Below, in pieces: positions 47,205-57,609 of a stretch of DNA of 64,000 nt (the stretch's first letter is position 1; the number at the start of each line of letters is the position of its first letter). Under the pieces are notes generated by a model. It had not been told where the DNA came from and did not search any database. It was given only the letters and a program-made list of their open reading frames with translations. The DNA comes from Ignavibacteria bacterium. Lineage in GTDB: Bacteria > Bacteroidota > Ignavibacteria > Tepidaquicellales > Tepidaquicellaceae. Position numbers and translations under genes: made by a program. The stretch lies in assembly GCA_016704345.1 (NCBI GenBank), contig JADJAH010000024.1, positions 1-64,000 on the forward strand, in the 5' to 3' direction.

Positions 47205-48433
47205 ATGTCTGACATCAGAAGAAAATTTAATTCAATTAAGATTGCGATCGGCAGAACCGTATGGATACTTCCAGTTCTGCTGATCCTTTCTTTTTTATTT
47301 TCTTGTGAAGATCCAACATCTGGGAAAATCGAGAACCTTGCGCCGCAGACTTACTTGTCAATTTTTCCCGACAGTACTATTGCACCAGGCTCTACATTAA
47401 TTACAATCAGATGGTGGGGAGATGATCCTGACGGATTCATTACCGGCTACAGGGTTTCTTTCGATTCAGTAAATTGGGGTTATATTACAGATAACGACAG
47501 CACTTTTGCTCTCAGCATAAACGGGAGCGACAGTACTTTCAGGTTCTTTGTTTCTGCTGTTGATGATCAGGGATTGATTGATCCGACACCGGCAACTAAT
47601 CTGTATCCGGTTGTAAACTCTGCACCCGCGGTGACCTTTGAAGCAGGTACGGAACTTCCCGATACATCATTCACAATTGCGTCTTTTAAATGGATAGGTT
47701 CCGACCCTGACGGTGAGGAGAACATTGCTTCCTACTTGTGGTCGTTGAATGATACGATCAACTTCCGGCGTGTTCCTGCAAGCATAACTTTGCTTACACT
47801 GAACTCCGACAGCGGAATAATTGCAAACGCAAATAACGTATTTTATCTTCGCGCGGTTGATGAAGCCGGAGCGCTTAGTCCGATTTTACGCATGCCTGAC
47901 ACGAGCAGAACCTGGTATGTAAAGGCTGTAACTTCAAAGATACTGATGGTAAGGGACATCCCTTCGGCAAATCTTACCACAGCAACTCAGTACTTCGCAA
48001 ACGCATTAGACACTATAAGTTACGACATGATAGACATCAAATCCTTTTCAGTTCAGGATTTCAGGGGGTTGGTGTTTCAGGACAGGGTTCACTAATAAAT
48101 TTTGCGCCGGTTGACAGTGTAACAAGTTGCACTATTCCATTTATAAACATTACCGATTCGAATCTGACACAAGTTGATAACTCTTATCCTGTTATTGGTT
48201 CAAGTTCATTGATAACTGCTGTTAAAGGCGTGTACACTCAGGCTCAGGTGATCTACACATTTTTCAACGGACAAGGCTGCACAACTTCTCCAATAGTTGT
48301 TTGCTTCAAAGATGCACCCATTAATCCGAGAATTGTATATATGACATTACCTGTGTATTTTTTGAACAGGGATCCCAATGCATCAAAAGTTTTGTTCAGA
48401 AGAATTTTCATTGGAGAATTTGGAATTAACTGA
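47205..48433 (+). CDS. Lipoprotein with Ig/FN3-like domains, one frameshift
   Basis: About 410 residues after repair. N-terminal lipoprotein signal LLILSFLFSCEDP with the lipidated Cys near residue 34. Two Ig/FN3-like domains follow, with WWGDDPDGFITGYRVSFDS and FKWIGSDPDGEENIASYLWS. The frame breaks in the G5 run at 48064-48068. One added G gives DFRGVGVSGQGSLINFAP, and the frame then continues through GVYTQAQVIYTFFNGQG to the stop at 48431-48433, 3 bases before the receptor gene. Likely outer-membrane lipoprotein; partner unknown. Confidence 0.82.
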
Positions 48434-48436
48434 TAT

Positions 48437-51286
48437 ATGAAGAACATAATCTGTTATATCTCACATTTCAGAAAACTCTACAGCGCAATGCTGTTCATCT
48501 TAATGATGTTCTGCATTTCCGATCTTCATGCTCAGGCAAACCTTGGTTCCATTTATGGTAAAGTTACTGATTCATCCGGAATTCCTCTTGACGGTGTTAC
48601 CATCAAACTTAAGGGGACATATCTCGGAGCGGTTACAGAATATGAAGGAACTTACAAGATAAATGAAGTTTCTCCGGGAAGTTATACAATGCAGGTTACG
48701 GCTGAAGGATTTAAAACTACTGAATATACTGATATCAACATAGTGTATGATGAAAAGAAGGAATTCAACATTGTACTGAAATCAACTTCCTTCACTGTAG
48801 ATCAAGAGATTGAAGTTGTAGGCGAAAGGCCGCTTATGGACATAGAGCAGACAAGCAGTTCGCATTTTATTTCAAGTGATGACATAGATAAATCAATCGT
48901 TTCAAACGTAACGGATGTTGTCTCACAGCAAGCGGGTGTTGTTAAGCAGGATAATGAAATTCATATCAGAGGCGGAAGAAATTATGAGAACTCTTACCTT
49001 GTGGACGGAGTAAATGTACAGGATCCGCTTTCGGGCACTGGCTACGGTCTGCAATTGTCGGCAAATTCACTTGAGGAAGTGGAAGTCATTACCGGCGGAT
49101 ACAATGCGGAGTTTGGACAGGCAACAAGCGGTGTGGTAAATGTCAGAACAAAAGAAGGAAAGTACAATCAGGCGAATTTCTTTTTGTCATATCAAAGAGA
49201 TAATTTTGGCAACAATAAAAATTCCGGAAGCAGTTTCAATACTGATGTTCTTGAAATGAATCTCAGCGGTCCCGAGCCAATCACAAAGTATCTGCTTCGT
49301 TCACTTGGAATTAAAACTCCGGGAGAGATAACTTTGTTTGCCAGTTTCTTTATGGGTCTTTCAGACGGCTTCTATGCCAATCAAGGCGGAGCCAAAGCAA
49401 GTCAGGTTTATTCATCTACATTTGGCGGAACGAGGTTTGCCCCAAGGCAGGACAACAGTTGGTACTGGCTGGGAAAAGCTACCTACAGAATGACTCCTGC
49501 AATGAAACTCGGTTATTCATTTAACCAATCGGTTTCAATTAACCAGAATTCAAGTTCGCTTCAATCAAATCTTGAATATGTTCAGCCGAATCCGGGCTAT
49601 CAATACGACTTTCAGAAGATTCTCGACAACGCCAATACTTACACTCAGAACAGTTTATTTCATACAATCAACTGGTCGCATTCATTGGGGCCAAAGACAT
49701 TTTATGATATTAAGATCAATAAGTTCTTTACAACTCTTCGTGTTGATGCGAATGGAACAAATTGGGATCAATATTCTGAGCCGCTGGATATTACAAAACC
49801 GCCTTTTCAATATTACTATATAGACAGCACAAGAACGGGCCTCATACCCGGTGACGGTTTCTATGATGTTGGAAATCAGTTTACATGGCATGATCACTTC
49901 GTCGATGAGATTTCCGCAAAGGCTGACTTCACTTATAATGTTAGTACAAAGAACAGAATAAAAGCTGGAGTCGAAGCAAGTTTTCAAGAGATGCAGTTGA
50001 TAGATATTTATCAGCCGTGGATAAAACCATTGGGACTCAACAATGATATCTATTTGGTCTATCCGGCTTTCGGAGATTTCTATGCTCAGCAGAGTCTCAC
50101 TTTCAAAGGCATGATTCTAAATTACGGCTTAAGACTTGATTACTGGTTCCCTGGTAAGTATGTGGATGATGCCGTAAATGATACTTCAGTGGCAACTATA
50201 CCTGATCAGACAAGAAGCGCGTATGAAGATGACACTTACAATATTTTTGGTCGTAGAGCAAAGCTCTCTCTTTCACCAAGAGTAGGTATTTCACATCCAA
50301 TTACAAATAACCAGACACTCTTCTTTTCTTATGGACATTTTTCCAAGAGGCCGAAGCCTCAGTTTGTATATGCAAAGCTTGATCCTCAAAGCGCAAAATC
50401 AACATTTCAGAAATTTGGCAATCCAAATCTCAATCCCGAAACTACCGTCGCTTACGAACTCGGTATAAGAAATCAGTTTACAAACGATGATGTGTTCACA
50501 GTTACTGCATACTACAAGAACATCTATGACTATGTAACAACAAGATCAATCTTGTTAAACAGCGGAAGGTTTATCGGTAAATCGTTTATAACATATTTCA
50601 ATCAGGATTATGCGAGATTGAGAGGAGTGGAAGTTGAATACAGAAAGCGTATCGGTTCTTGGTTCAATGGCAAATTCAACTTCACATATTCAGTAGCTAC
50701 CGGAAAAAGCTCCAGCGCAGATCAGGGATTTCTCGTTGCAGCACGGAACGCGCAGGAAACTATCACAGAATATTTTCTTTCATGGGACAAACCTCTGCAG
50801 GCAAGTGCAAATCTCTATTTCAATATTGAGAAAGGCAAAGGCATTTTTGGATTTGGAAGAAACATTCTCGATGATATAAGCATTAAATCCAGACTATTCT
50901 TTCAATCAGGAAAGAGATATACGGAACAGTTAAGAGTCGGCACTCTGGAAAACGGTCGCCCGGAATATGAAGCAGACATTGATAATGTAAATGGAGAAGT
51001 CGGAGAAAGCTGGTTCTGGGTCGATCTTGATTTTGACAAGTATTTTTATTTCAGCAATCTCCAGTTTATTGTCAGTGTCAGCATCACCAATTTATTTGAT
51101 ACAAAGAACTCAACCATAATAAATCCTGTGACAGGAAAAGCTTACGAGTATGGTGATCCTACACCTAACTTTTACAACGATCCGCTGTATCCCGATCTCC
51201 AGGCTCCTATCAACCCATATCCATACGATCCTGCAAGATATTTAACACCAAGACAAATCAAGTTCGGAGTATCTCTTAAGTTTTGA
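48437..51286 (+). CDS. TonB-dependent receptor with carboxypeptidase-regulatory-like N-terminal domain
   Basis: 949 residues. Signal peptide ends LHAQ (about residue 34). A CarboxypepD-reg-like domain (IYGKVTDSSGIPLDGVTIKL, GTYKINEVSPGSYTM) spans about 37-118. The plug domain (VTDVVSQQAGVVKQDNEIHI, RGGRNYENSYLVDGVNVQDP, GYNAEFGQATSGVVNVRTK) spans about 140-235, then a long barrel. It lacks a neighbouring SusD, so it is more like a general or T9SS-associated receptor than a glycan SusC. The C terminus KFGVSLKF ends with the aromatic outer-membrane signal. Confidence 0.93.
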   Translation: MKNIICYISHFRKLYSAMLFILMMFCISDLHAQANLGSIYGKVTDSSGIPLDGVTIKLKGTYLGAVTEYEGTYKINEVSPGSYTMQVTAEGFKTTEYTDINIVYDEKKEFNIVLKSTSFTVDQEIEVVGERPLMDIEQTSSSHFISSDDIDKSIVSNVTDVVSQQAGVVKQDNEIHIRGGRNYENSYLVDGVNVQDPLSGTGYGLQLSANSLEEVEVITGGYNAEFGQATSGVVNVRTKEGKYNQANFFLSYQRDNFGNNKNSGSSFNTDVLEMNLSGPEPITKYLLRSLGIKTPGEITLFASFFMGLSDGFYANQGGAKASQVYSSTFGGTRFAPRQDNSWYWLGKATYRMTPAMKLGYSFNQSVSINQNSSSLQSNLEYVQPNPGYQYDFQKILDNANTYTQNSLFHTINWSHSLGPKTFYDIKINKFFTTLRVDANGTNWDQYSEPLDITKPPFQYYYIDSTRTGLIPGDGFYDVGNQFTWHDHFVDEISAKADFTYNVSTKNRIKAGVEASFQEMQLIDIYQPWIKPLGLNNDIYLVYPAFGDFYAQQSLTFKGMILNYGLRLDYWFPGKYVDDAVNDTSVATIPDQTRSAYEDDTYNIFGRRAKLSLSPRVGISHPITNNQTLFFSYGHFSKRPKPQFVYAKLDPQSAKSTFQKFGNPNLNPETTVAYELGIRNQFTNDDVFTVTAYYKNIYDYVTTRSILLNSGRFIGKSFITYFNQDYARLRGVEVEYRKRIGSWFNGKFNFTYSVATGKSSSADQGFLVAARNAQETITEYFLSWDKPLQASANLYFNIEKGKGIFGFGRNILDDISIKSRLFFQSGKRYTEQLRVGTLENGRPEYEADIDNVNGEVGESWFWVDLDFDKYFYFSNLQFIVSVSITNLFDTKNSTIINPVTGKAYEYGDPTPNFYNDPLYPDLQAPINPYPYDPARYLTPRQIKFGVSLKF

Positions 51287-52314
51287 TGAAGACAGAAAAA
51301 ATATTATCTGAAAAGTTGAGATCATCTGTTTTCCTTATAATGATGATTGCCCTATTTTCAATTCTCCCCGGTAAGTCATTTGCTCAGCTCTTTCCAAATC
51401 TCGGTGGTCAGAGAACGGGAACCGCGGCTTTGCAATTTCTGAAAATCGGAACAAGCGCCAGAGCAACAGGCATGGGTGAATCTTTTGTCGCGGTTTCGGA
51501 TGACATCTCATCACTCTATTGGAATCCTGCGGGCTTGGTTCAATTCAAAGATAACGGGTTGACTTTTTCTTACACGCAGTGGTTTGTTGACACAAAACTC
51601 GGAAACTTTGGCGGGGTCTATCACTTCGGCGGAAATAATGCTATCGGTTTGAATATCACCTCACTTCAAACTGAGGACATGAAGGTCACAACAGAGTTTC
51701 AGCCCGGAGGCACCGGAGACTATTTCAGATTTTCTGATCTTTCTATCGGACTGTCTTATGCAAGAATGATGACTGAACAATTCTCCTTCGGAGCAACAAT
51801 TAAAGATGTTGAGGATGAACTAGGCGCCATCAAAATGCGGGGAGTTTTAGGAGACCTTGCCACCTACTACAAGACAGGTCTTGGGACATCCAGATTTGCA
51901 ATTGTAATTTCTAATTTCGGGGGACAAGTAACTCCAACCGGTGAAGTCACTTTGGTGAGTGGAAGGGTTACAAATGAGTTTCAGCGTTTTCCTCCTCCAA
52001 CATCATTCCAGTTGGGATTTGCGATTGAGCCCTATATGAATAAGGAAAACCGTTTGACAACATCTGTTCAGCTTAACAGCCCGAGTGATAATGCAGAGAA
52101 TCTTGCTTTTGGAGTCGAGTATGCATGTAAGAGTTTCTTGATGTTCAGAGCCGGTTACAAAGTAAATGTTGATGCGGAAAATTTTTCAGCAGGCATTGGA
52201 CTAAAGTTTCCTATTTCATTTGCTAATGCTGATTTCGATTATTCCATTGCAAATTACAGTGAACTTGGAATAGCTCAAAGATTTTCACTGAATATCTTAT
52301 TTCCAACAAAGTGA
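51286..52314 (+). CDS. PorV/PorQ family outer-membrane protein
   Basis: About 342 residues from the ATG at 51286, which overlaps the receptor stop (TGATG); a TTG one codon earlier is less likely. Signal peptide ends KSFAQ. The family hallmark follows: ALQFLKIGTSARATGMGESF, then VSDDISSLYWNPAGL. The rest is beta barrel ending in F-x-L-N-I-L-F-P-T-K. PorV shuttles T9SS cargo from the translocon to the attachment complex, so its place among T9SS-tailed proteins fits. Confidence 0.92.
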   Translation: MKTEKILSEKLRSSVFLIMMIALFSILPGKSFAQLFPNLGGQRTGTAALQFLKIGTSARATGMGESFVAVSDDISSLYWNPAGLVQFKDNGLTFSYTQWFVDTKLGNFGGVYHFGGNNAIGLNITSLQTEDMKVTTEFQPGGTGDYFRFSDLSIGLSYARMMTEQFSFGATIKDVEDELGAIKMRGVLGDLATYYKTGLGTSRFAIVISNFGGQVTPTGEVTLVSGRVTNEFQRFPPPTSFQLGFAIEPYMNKENRLTTSVQLNSPSDNAENLAFGVEYACKSFLMFRAGYKVNVDAENFSAGIGLKFPISFANADFDYSIANYSELGIAQRFSLNILFPTK

Positions 52315-52327
52315 ACAAAATTAAAGA

Positions 52328-53398
52328 ATGAAAAAGAGTTGCGTAACAATATTTCTTTTGCTCTTCGGACTAATATTCAACTCTTGCGGTGACAAGACTG
52401 ACTTGTCACAGTTTCCAATAAACGGCGGCTCAGATCCGAATATTGGTGATGTGGTTTATGTTCAACAATCTCCGACATGGAATCAGTTTAACGGCCCGGC
52501 TGCAGTTTACCTTGGTAAAGAACCGCTTGTATATGTTGCTGATACAAAGAACAACAGAGTAGTACAACTAGATCTTTCAGGAAGTGAAATTGGTAGTATA
52601 TCAGTAATGAACCCTGTTGGAATAGCACAGGATTATAATTTTGATCTTCTGATAATAGCCGATAGTTTGGCCGGCAGTGATACGATTAATGTATTGTACA
52701 GATTGAACCTGGTAGAGACCGGTGGATTTATTACCAACGCAACGCTCAGGCCATTTCTCACGAGTGATTATCCAACACCCACCACCAGCCGCAGAAGAAG
52801 GTTTACAGGCGTATCAGTTTTTCCTGACAATAAGCTGATCGTTACAAGAAAAGGACCCGAAAATACAAGTGTAATTGATGCTGATAATGCACTTTTAAAA
52901 GTCTCCGGGCGAAGCTCAGTTTCAAATGTGACTGTACTAAGCGGTTTCCAACCACTTGGCAACGGAATCTATTCAATAGAAAAGACATCCGGTGTAACTG
53001 CTTTTGAAAATAATCAGACCGATTTTATTCTGATTAGAAATACTACTGATTTTGGATTTAAAGTTGAATGGTTTGTGTTTGATAACGTGAAAGGAACTTA
53101 TGATCCTAAATTCATACCGGGTGAAGATGCCGACATAATAAATGTTCAGCTTGGAACACCTGCCGGAATTACTTTGGATGCAAATAATAATATTTTTGTT
53201 GTTGATAATACAAGAGATTCATTGTACAAATTTAGTGCAACCGGTGAGTTAAGAAGCGAGTCATTCGGCGGAAACGGATCAGGTGAGAATCAGCTGAACG
53301 GTCCTAAAGGCGTTTCATTCTTCAACAGAGTTTTGTACATCGCAGACACAGACAACAACAGGATAGTAAGATACAAATTATCAACTGACCTAAACTAA
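52328..53398 (+). CDS. NHL-repeat lipoprotein
   Basis: 356 residues. Lipoprotein signal MKKSCVTIFLLLFGLIFNSC with the lipidated Cys at about 20. NHL-type blades include GPAAVYLGKEPLVYVADTKN, LGTPAGITLDANNNIFVVDN and LNGPKGVSFFNRVLYIADTD. A propeller tethered to the envelope; ligand unknown. The next gene follows with no gap. Confidence 0.88.
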   Translation: MKKSCVTIFLLLFGLIFNSCGDKTDLSQFPINGGSDPNIGDVVYVQQSPTWNQFNGPAAVYLGKEPLVYVADTKNNRVVQLDLSGSEIGSISVMNPVGIAQDYNFDLLIIADSLAGSDTINVLYRLNLVETGGFITNATLRPFLTSDYPTPTTSRRRRFTGVSVFPDNKLIVTRKGPENTSVIDADNALLKVSGRSSVSNVTVLSGFQPLGNGIYSIEKTSGVTAFENNQTDFILIRNTTDFGFKVEWFVFDNVKGTYDPKFIPGEDADIINVQLGTPAGITLDANNNIFVVDNTRDSLYKFSATGELRSESFGGNGSGENQLNGPKGVSFFNRVLYIADTDNNRIVRYKLSTDLN

Positions 53399-55195
53399 TT
53401 GTCCGCAAAGAAGTCCAAATCAGATAACCGCAAGCAACCCTCACAGCAACCGAAAGAAGCGAACCCGATGATCGAATATGGATTGTTAATCCTTTTCGGA
53501 ATCTTTCTTGTCCTATTCACAACGTTTAAGATCACAGGGGATGATGACGTATTCTGGCATCTCGCTACCGGAAGATACATTGTGGAAACAGGCCATGTGC
53601 CGTCAGTTGACATTTTCGGATTTGTAACACAGGGACAGCAATGGATGCCATTTGAATGGGGTTGGGATGTACTTACTTACGCTCTCTACAACATTGGAGG
53701 GTACACTGCATTGTCTATACTTCGGACTGTGATCTTTGTTCTGATCTTTTGGATTCTTTATGTGATTCTGAAGAAATTCAAAGTGAGTACGTTTCTCACA
53801 GTTTTGTTTTTTATCATTCTGGCTTTCGGGATAATGGACCGGCTCACTCCCCGTCCGCACGTAATTTCCACGCTTTTCTTTGCCGTGTTGTTGTATATAT
53901 TTTTTGATTTTAGATATTTCAGAAGAGGAACCGGTAAACAAATTTACTTCTTGCCGCTTGTCTTTCTAATTTGGGCTAACATGCACATGGGAATCCTTGC
54001 AGGAATCTTTCTTTTTGGCATTTATATCCTTTCTGAAATATTTATTTACTTCGGAAAGAGTAATCAGGGGGTTTCTCCCCTAAGCAAGAAACAATTGCAA
54101 ATGCTAACAGCTCTTTTTGGCATGTCAGTTTTAGCGGCTCTTGTAAATCCAAATTTCTTTCAGACTTACGTTTATGCTTATGATCATACTAAAATGAAAT
54201 TGCTTGAGACCATAAACGAGTGGAGATCTCCATTTGATCCGGTTTACGGCGGGGGCTTTGTAACAAATATATACAAGTTCTTCCTCTTCGGCGGATTGAT
54301 AATTCTCTATTACTCAATGAGGAAGAAGGACTACTTCCCTGCTTTGGTTTACATTGGTTTTGCAATCTATTCTGTAAGGGCTGTAAGGTTTACTGTAGAT
54401 TACATCGTGATAATTTTTGTTTTCTTTGTCATAGCATTAGATTTTATCCTTGCAGAATTCTCTAAGGAAAAAATAAATTCAATTTTCCGAAGCAGCCCTT
54501 TGCCAAGCATAATTGTTATGGTAATGCTTGCATACCTGATCTTCAACATCCCAAATAACAAACTCTATCTTGAACAGCTTCAATATTACAGAGTCTCAGG
54601 ATTCGGAATAAATTCAGACTTTATACCAGTCCAGATGTTTGACTTTATGAGAGAGCACAAGATCCCCCAGACGGGCCAAAGACCGCTCAATCACTTTGGA
54701 AGCGGAGGCTACCTTGTTTGGAATTTTCCGGAAAGCAAGAACTTCATTGACAGCCGTAACCTTAATGATGATATCTTCGGCGAGTACAACACATTGATTG
54801 CAAAGCGCCCTGGCTTTGAAAACAAGTTGAAGCAATACGATTTTGATTATGCAATTTATCTTGCACCTGATCTTGTAAGAGCGCCTGCTGAAATGGAGCA
54901 GACAATCATCTCGTATTTCAGCAAAAAACAGGATGAATGGAAGCTTGTCTTTTGGGATGATAAGTCCTTTTTATTCTTGAAAAACTTGCCTAAGTTTAAA
55001 GAGATAATAGATAAGTACGAATACAAATATGTGACGCCTTACAACTTCGGCTATCAGAAACAATCAATTGAAAATGGCATGAAGAATGATCCCGCAAGAG
55101 TGAAATCAGAAATTGACAGGAAACTTTCAACAGAACCAAACGGAGTAATCATCAACACAATTCAAAATTCTCTCACATCAAAACTTAATCGATAG
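53399..55195 (+). CDS. Polytopic membrane protein, GT-C-like architecture
   Basis: 598 residues. TTG start directly after the preceding stop; a later ATG (residue 24, before IEYGLLILFGIFLVLF) is possible. About ten to eleven membrane helices. The first large loop has DDDVFWHLATGRYIVETGHV and PFEWGWDVLTYALYNIGGY, a signature of an uncharacterised family whose layout recalls GT-C glycosyltransferases (acidic residues in loop 1). The C-terminal 200 residues are soluble (GSGGYLVWNFPESKNFIDSR). The function, perhaps glycosylation of envelope proteins, is inferred only. Confidence 0.82.
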   Translation: MSAKKSKSDNRKQPSQQPKEANPMIEYGLLILFGIFLVLFTTFKITGDDDVFWHLATGRYIVETGHVPSVDIFGFVTQGQQWMPFEWGWDVLTYALYNIGGYTALSILRTVIFVLIFWILYVILKKFKVSTFLTVLFFIILAFGIMDRLTPRPHVISTLFFAVLLYIFFDFRYFRRGTGKQIYFLPLVFLIWANMHMGILAGIFLFGIYILSEIFIYFGKSNQGVSPLSKKQLQMLTALFGMSVLAALVNPNFFQTYVYAYDHTKMKLLETINEWRSPFDPVYGGGFVTNIYKFFLFGGLIILYYSMRKKDYFPALVYIGFAIYSVRAVRFTVDYIVIIFVFFVIALDFILAEFSKEKINSIFRSSPLPSIIVMVMLAYLIFNIPNNKLYLEQLQYYRVSGFGINSDFIPVQMFDFMREHKIPQTGQRPLNHFGSGGYLVWNFPESKNFIDSRNLNDDIFGEYNTLIAKRPGFENKLKQYDFDYAIYLAPDLVRAPAEMEQTIISYFSKKQDEWKLVFWDDKSFLFLKNLPKFKEIIDKYEYKYVTPYNFGYQKQSIENGMKNDPARVKSEIDRKLSTEPNGVIINTIQNSLTSKLNR

Positions 55196-55199
55196 TTAA

Positions 55200-57548
55200 A
55201 TGAATAAATTGATCGCGCTTTTTTTCTTTCTCATAATGTTTGCCAATGTAAATGCACAGGTTGTTCCGATTATTTCGATAACAAACAACAACTCGAGCGG
55301 TTTGCCTATAGACACGGGACAATTTAAGACTGTTACAGGTATTGTAACAGTAGCTAACGAGTTCGGCGGCCCTGCTTATATTCAAGACAGCCAGGCAGGA
55401 ATAGCTGTTTTTTACAACGACTTTTCTGCAGCCGTTGAGATTGGAGACAGCGTAATTGTTACCGCAAAACTTTCTCAGTTCAATGGACTTACTGAGCTTG
55501 TGTATTCCACATTTGGAGGCACGCCATCATTTACTATCATTGATTCGAATAAGTCTTACAGCGCAATCATTATTACTCTCCAGCAACTGAACTCACAGGC
55601 ATGGAACGGACATGAGGAATTCGAGGGAAGATTGGTCAGGTTTAATGGACTGTCAATTACTACAACCGGAAACTTTCAGGCAAATACAAATTACTCTGTT
55701 ACCGATGCATCGGGAACAGGACAATTGAGAATCGACAACAACACAAATCTGGTCGGTACACTTATTCCCACGGGAAGTTTTGATTGCATAGCAGCTGCGG
55801 CACAGTTTGATAATTCACCTCCATACAGCACAGGCTATCAGTTCCTTCCGAGATTTACCGCTGATATTATTCAGGGAGGCGGACCGGTTATTCTAACTTC
55901 ACCTGCAGAGACTAACATTACTTCAAGTTCAGTCACCCTCACTTGGTCAACTCAGGCACCCGGAGATACAAAACTAAAATTTTTCAGATCTGATTCACTG
56001 GGACAACCGGTTGTATTTTCAGACTCGGTTTATGATGCAACTCAATCCACATCTCATACGGTAAATTTAAACAATCTTCAGCCGGGTAAGATTTATTATG
56101 CATTAGCTTACTCGACAAATGGCAACGGTACAAGTGTTAGTACTCCAAAATATTTTTCAACTTCATCGCATGCATCATCAACAGGACGATATGAGATCTA
56201 TTTCAACAAGTCAGTTGATAATTCTTACGCTTTGCCAAATAATAATGCCGTTGGTGATGTAGATCTAAAAGTGCGTTTGGGACAAAGAATCGATTCTGCC
56301 ACAAAGTCGATTGACATTGCTATGTATTCATTCAACGAAGTAACGCAATTAAAAGATAAGATTATAAATGCACTGATTAGAGGTGTGAAAGTCAGAATGG
56401 TGTACGATCACAGAGACGGACAAATTCAATCTCTTGTTCAGGATCTGATCAATGCCGGTGTTAGAGTTCAGCAAAGACCTACCGGTTCTAACATTATGCA
56501 CAACAAGTTTTTCATTTTTGATGCAAGGGATAATTCTTCGTTTTCGGATGACTGGGTCTGGACAGGCTCTGCAAATATTACCAATGATCAGTTCTACAGT
56601 GATGCACAGAATGTTATATTCATTCAGGATCAAGCTCTTTGCAATACATACACAAGAGAGTTTGAGGAAATGTGGGGTTCTCATAACGAGATAAATAATC
56701 CTTCTAATGCCAAGTTTGGTGCAGCTAAGGCCGACAATACTCCTCATTTGTTCTTCATTAACGGAAAGAGAATTGAGTGTTATTTCTCCCCTTCTGAAAA
56801 TGTTTCGACTGTGATTGAGAATATTATAGGAACACAGACAAATAAGTCAATAAGCTTCTGCGCATTTGCATTCACAAGATTTCAGATTGCAAACCGAATG
56901 AAGACTCAATTTTTGCCGCCAGACAAAATGGTTAGAGGAGTCTTTGATGACGGAAACGGAACCGATCCATCTAGTGTCTATCCTGAAATGAAAGGTATTG
57001 GGGGAAGTATTCCATGGAATCCTCCGGCTCCTGTCTATCTTGACGGACAAAGCGGAACCTTGCACAGCAAGTACATTCTGATCGATGCGGACATGCCTTC
57101 AAGCAATCCTATTGTTCAGACAGGATCGTACAATTACTCAAATGCGGCAACTACCGGAAATGATGAGAACGTTTTGTTGATCTATGATTCGCTGGTTGCA
57201 AATCAATATTTTCAGGAATTTGCCAAGAGATTTTCACTTGCAGGCGGCACAATTTCTATTGAAAGAATCTCTTCCGAAATTCCTGATAACTTTATACTGG
57301 GGCAGAATTATCCGAATCCATTCAACCCAACAACAACAATAACTTTCTCTTTGCCAAAAGCTTCGGACGTAAGTCTTACAATTTTTAACTCACTGGGGCA
57401 GAGAGTAGAAACATTGGCGAGCAGTTATTACTCCGCAGGAACTTACAAAGTGACTTTCAATGCAACAAATCTGTCAAGCGGCGTATACTATTACAGGCTT
57501 GTAAGCAATGATATTCAGATGACAAAGTCCATGGTTATCCTGAAATAA
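55200..57548 (+). CDS. Secreted phospholipase D-like protein with OB, FN3 and T9SS domains
   Basis: 782 residues. Signal peptide ends NVNAQ (about 20). An OB-fold-like domain (TGIVTVANEFGGPAYIQDSQ) is followed by an FN3 domain (about 235-325). The PLD-like catalytic region spans about 335-680 with both HKD-type motifs: IMHNKFFIFD...WTGSANIT and LHSKYILID...QTGSYNYS. The T9SS domain has NYPNPFNPTTTITFSLP and ends KSMVILK. A secreted phosphodiesterase (nuclease or phospholipase); the OB domain favours nucleic acid, but this is unproven. Starts 4 bases after the membrane-protein gene. Confidence 0.92.
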   Translation: MNKLIALFFFLIMFANVNAQVVPIISITNNNSSGLPIDTGQFKTVTGIVTVANEFGGPAYIQDSQAGIAVFYNDFSAAVEIGDSVIVTAKLSQFNGLTELVYSTFGGTPSFTIIDSNKSYSAIIITLQQLNSQAWNGHEEFEGRLVRFNGLSITTTGNFQANTNYSVTDASGTGQLRIDNNTNLVGTLIPTGSFDCIAAAAQFDNSPPYSTGYQFLPRFTADIIQGGGPVILTSPAETNITSSSVTLTWSTQAPGDTKLKFFRSDSLGQPVVFSDSVYDATQSTSHTVNLNNLQPGKIYYALAYSTNGNGTSVSTPKYFSTSSHASSTGRYEIYFNKSVDNSYALPNNNAVGDVDLKVRLGQRIDSATKSIDIAMYSFNEVTQLKDKIINALIRGVKVRMVYDHRDGQIQSLVQDLINAGVRVQQRPTGSNIMHNKFFIFDARDNSSFSDDWVWTGSANITNDQFYSDAQNVIFIQDQALCNTYTREFEEMWGSHNEINNPSNAKFGAAKADNTPHLFFINGKRIECYFSPSENVSTVIENIIGTQTNKSISFCAFAFTRFQIANRMKTQFLPPDKMVRGVFDDGNGTDPSSVYPEMKGIGGSIPWNPPAPVYLDGQSGTLHSKYILIDADMPSSNPIVQTGSYNYSNAATTGNDENVLLIYDSLVANQYFQEFAKRFSLAGGTISIERISSEIPDNFILGQNYPNPFNPTTTITFSLPKASDVSLTIFNSLGQRVETLASSYYSAGTYKVTFNATNLSSGVYYYRLVSNDIQMTKSMVILK

Positions 57549-57609
57549 TTGACGTAAAAAGTTGAGGAGGAAACAATTATGTTGTAAACCGTGTTGAATC
57601 GGTTACGCA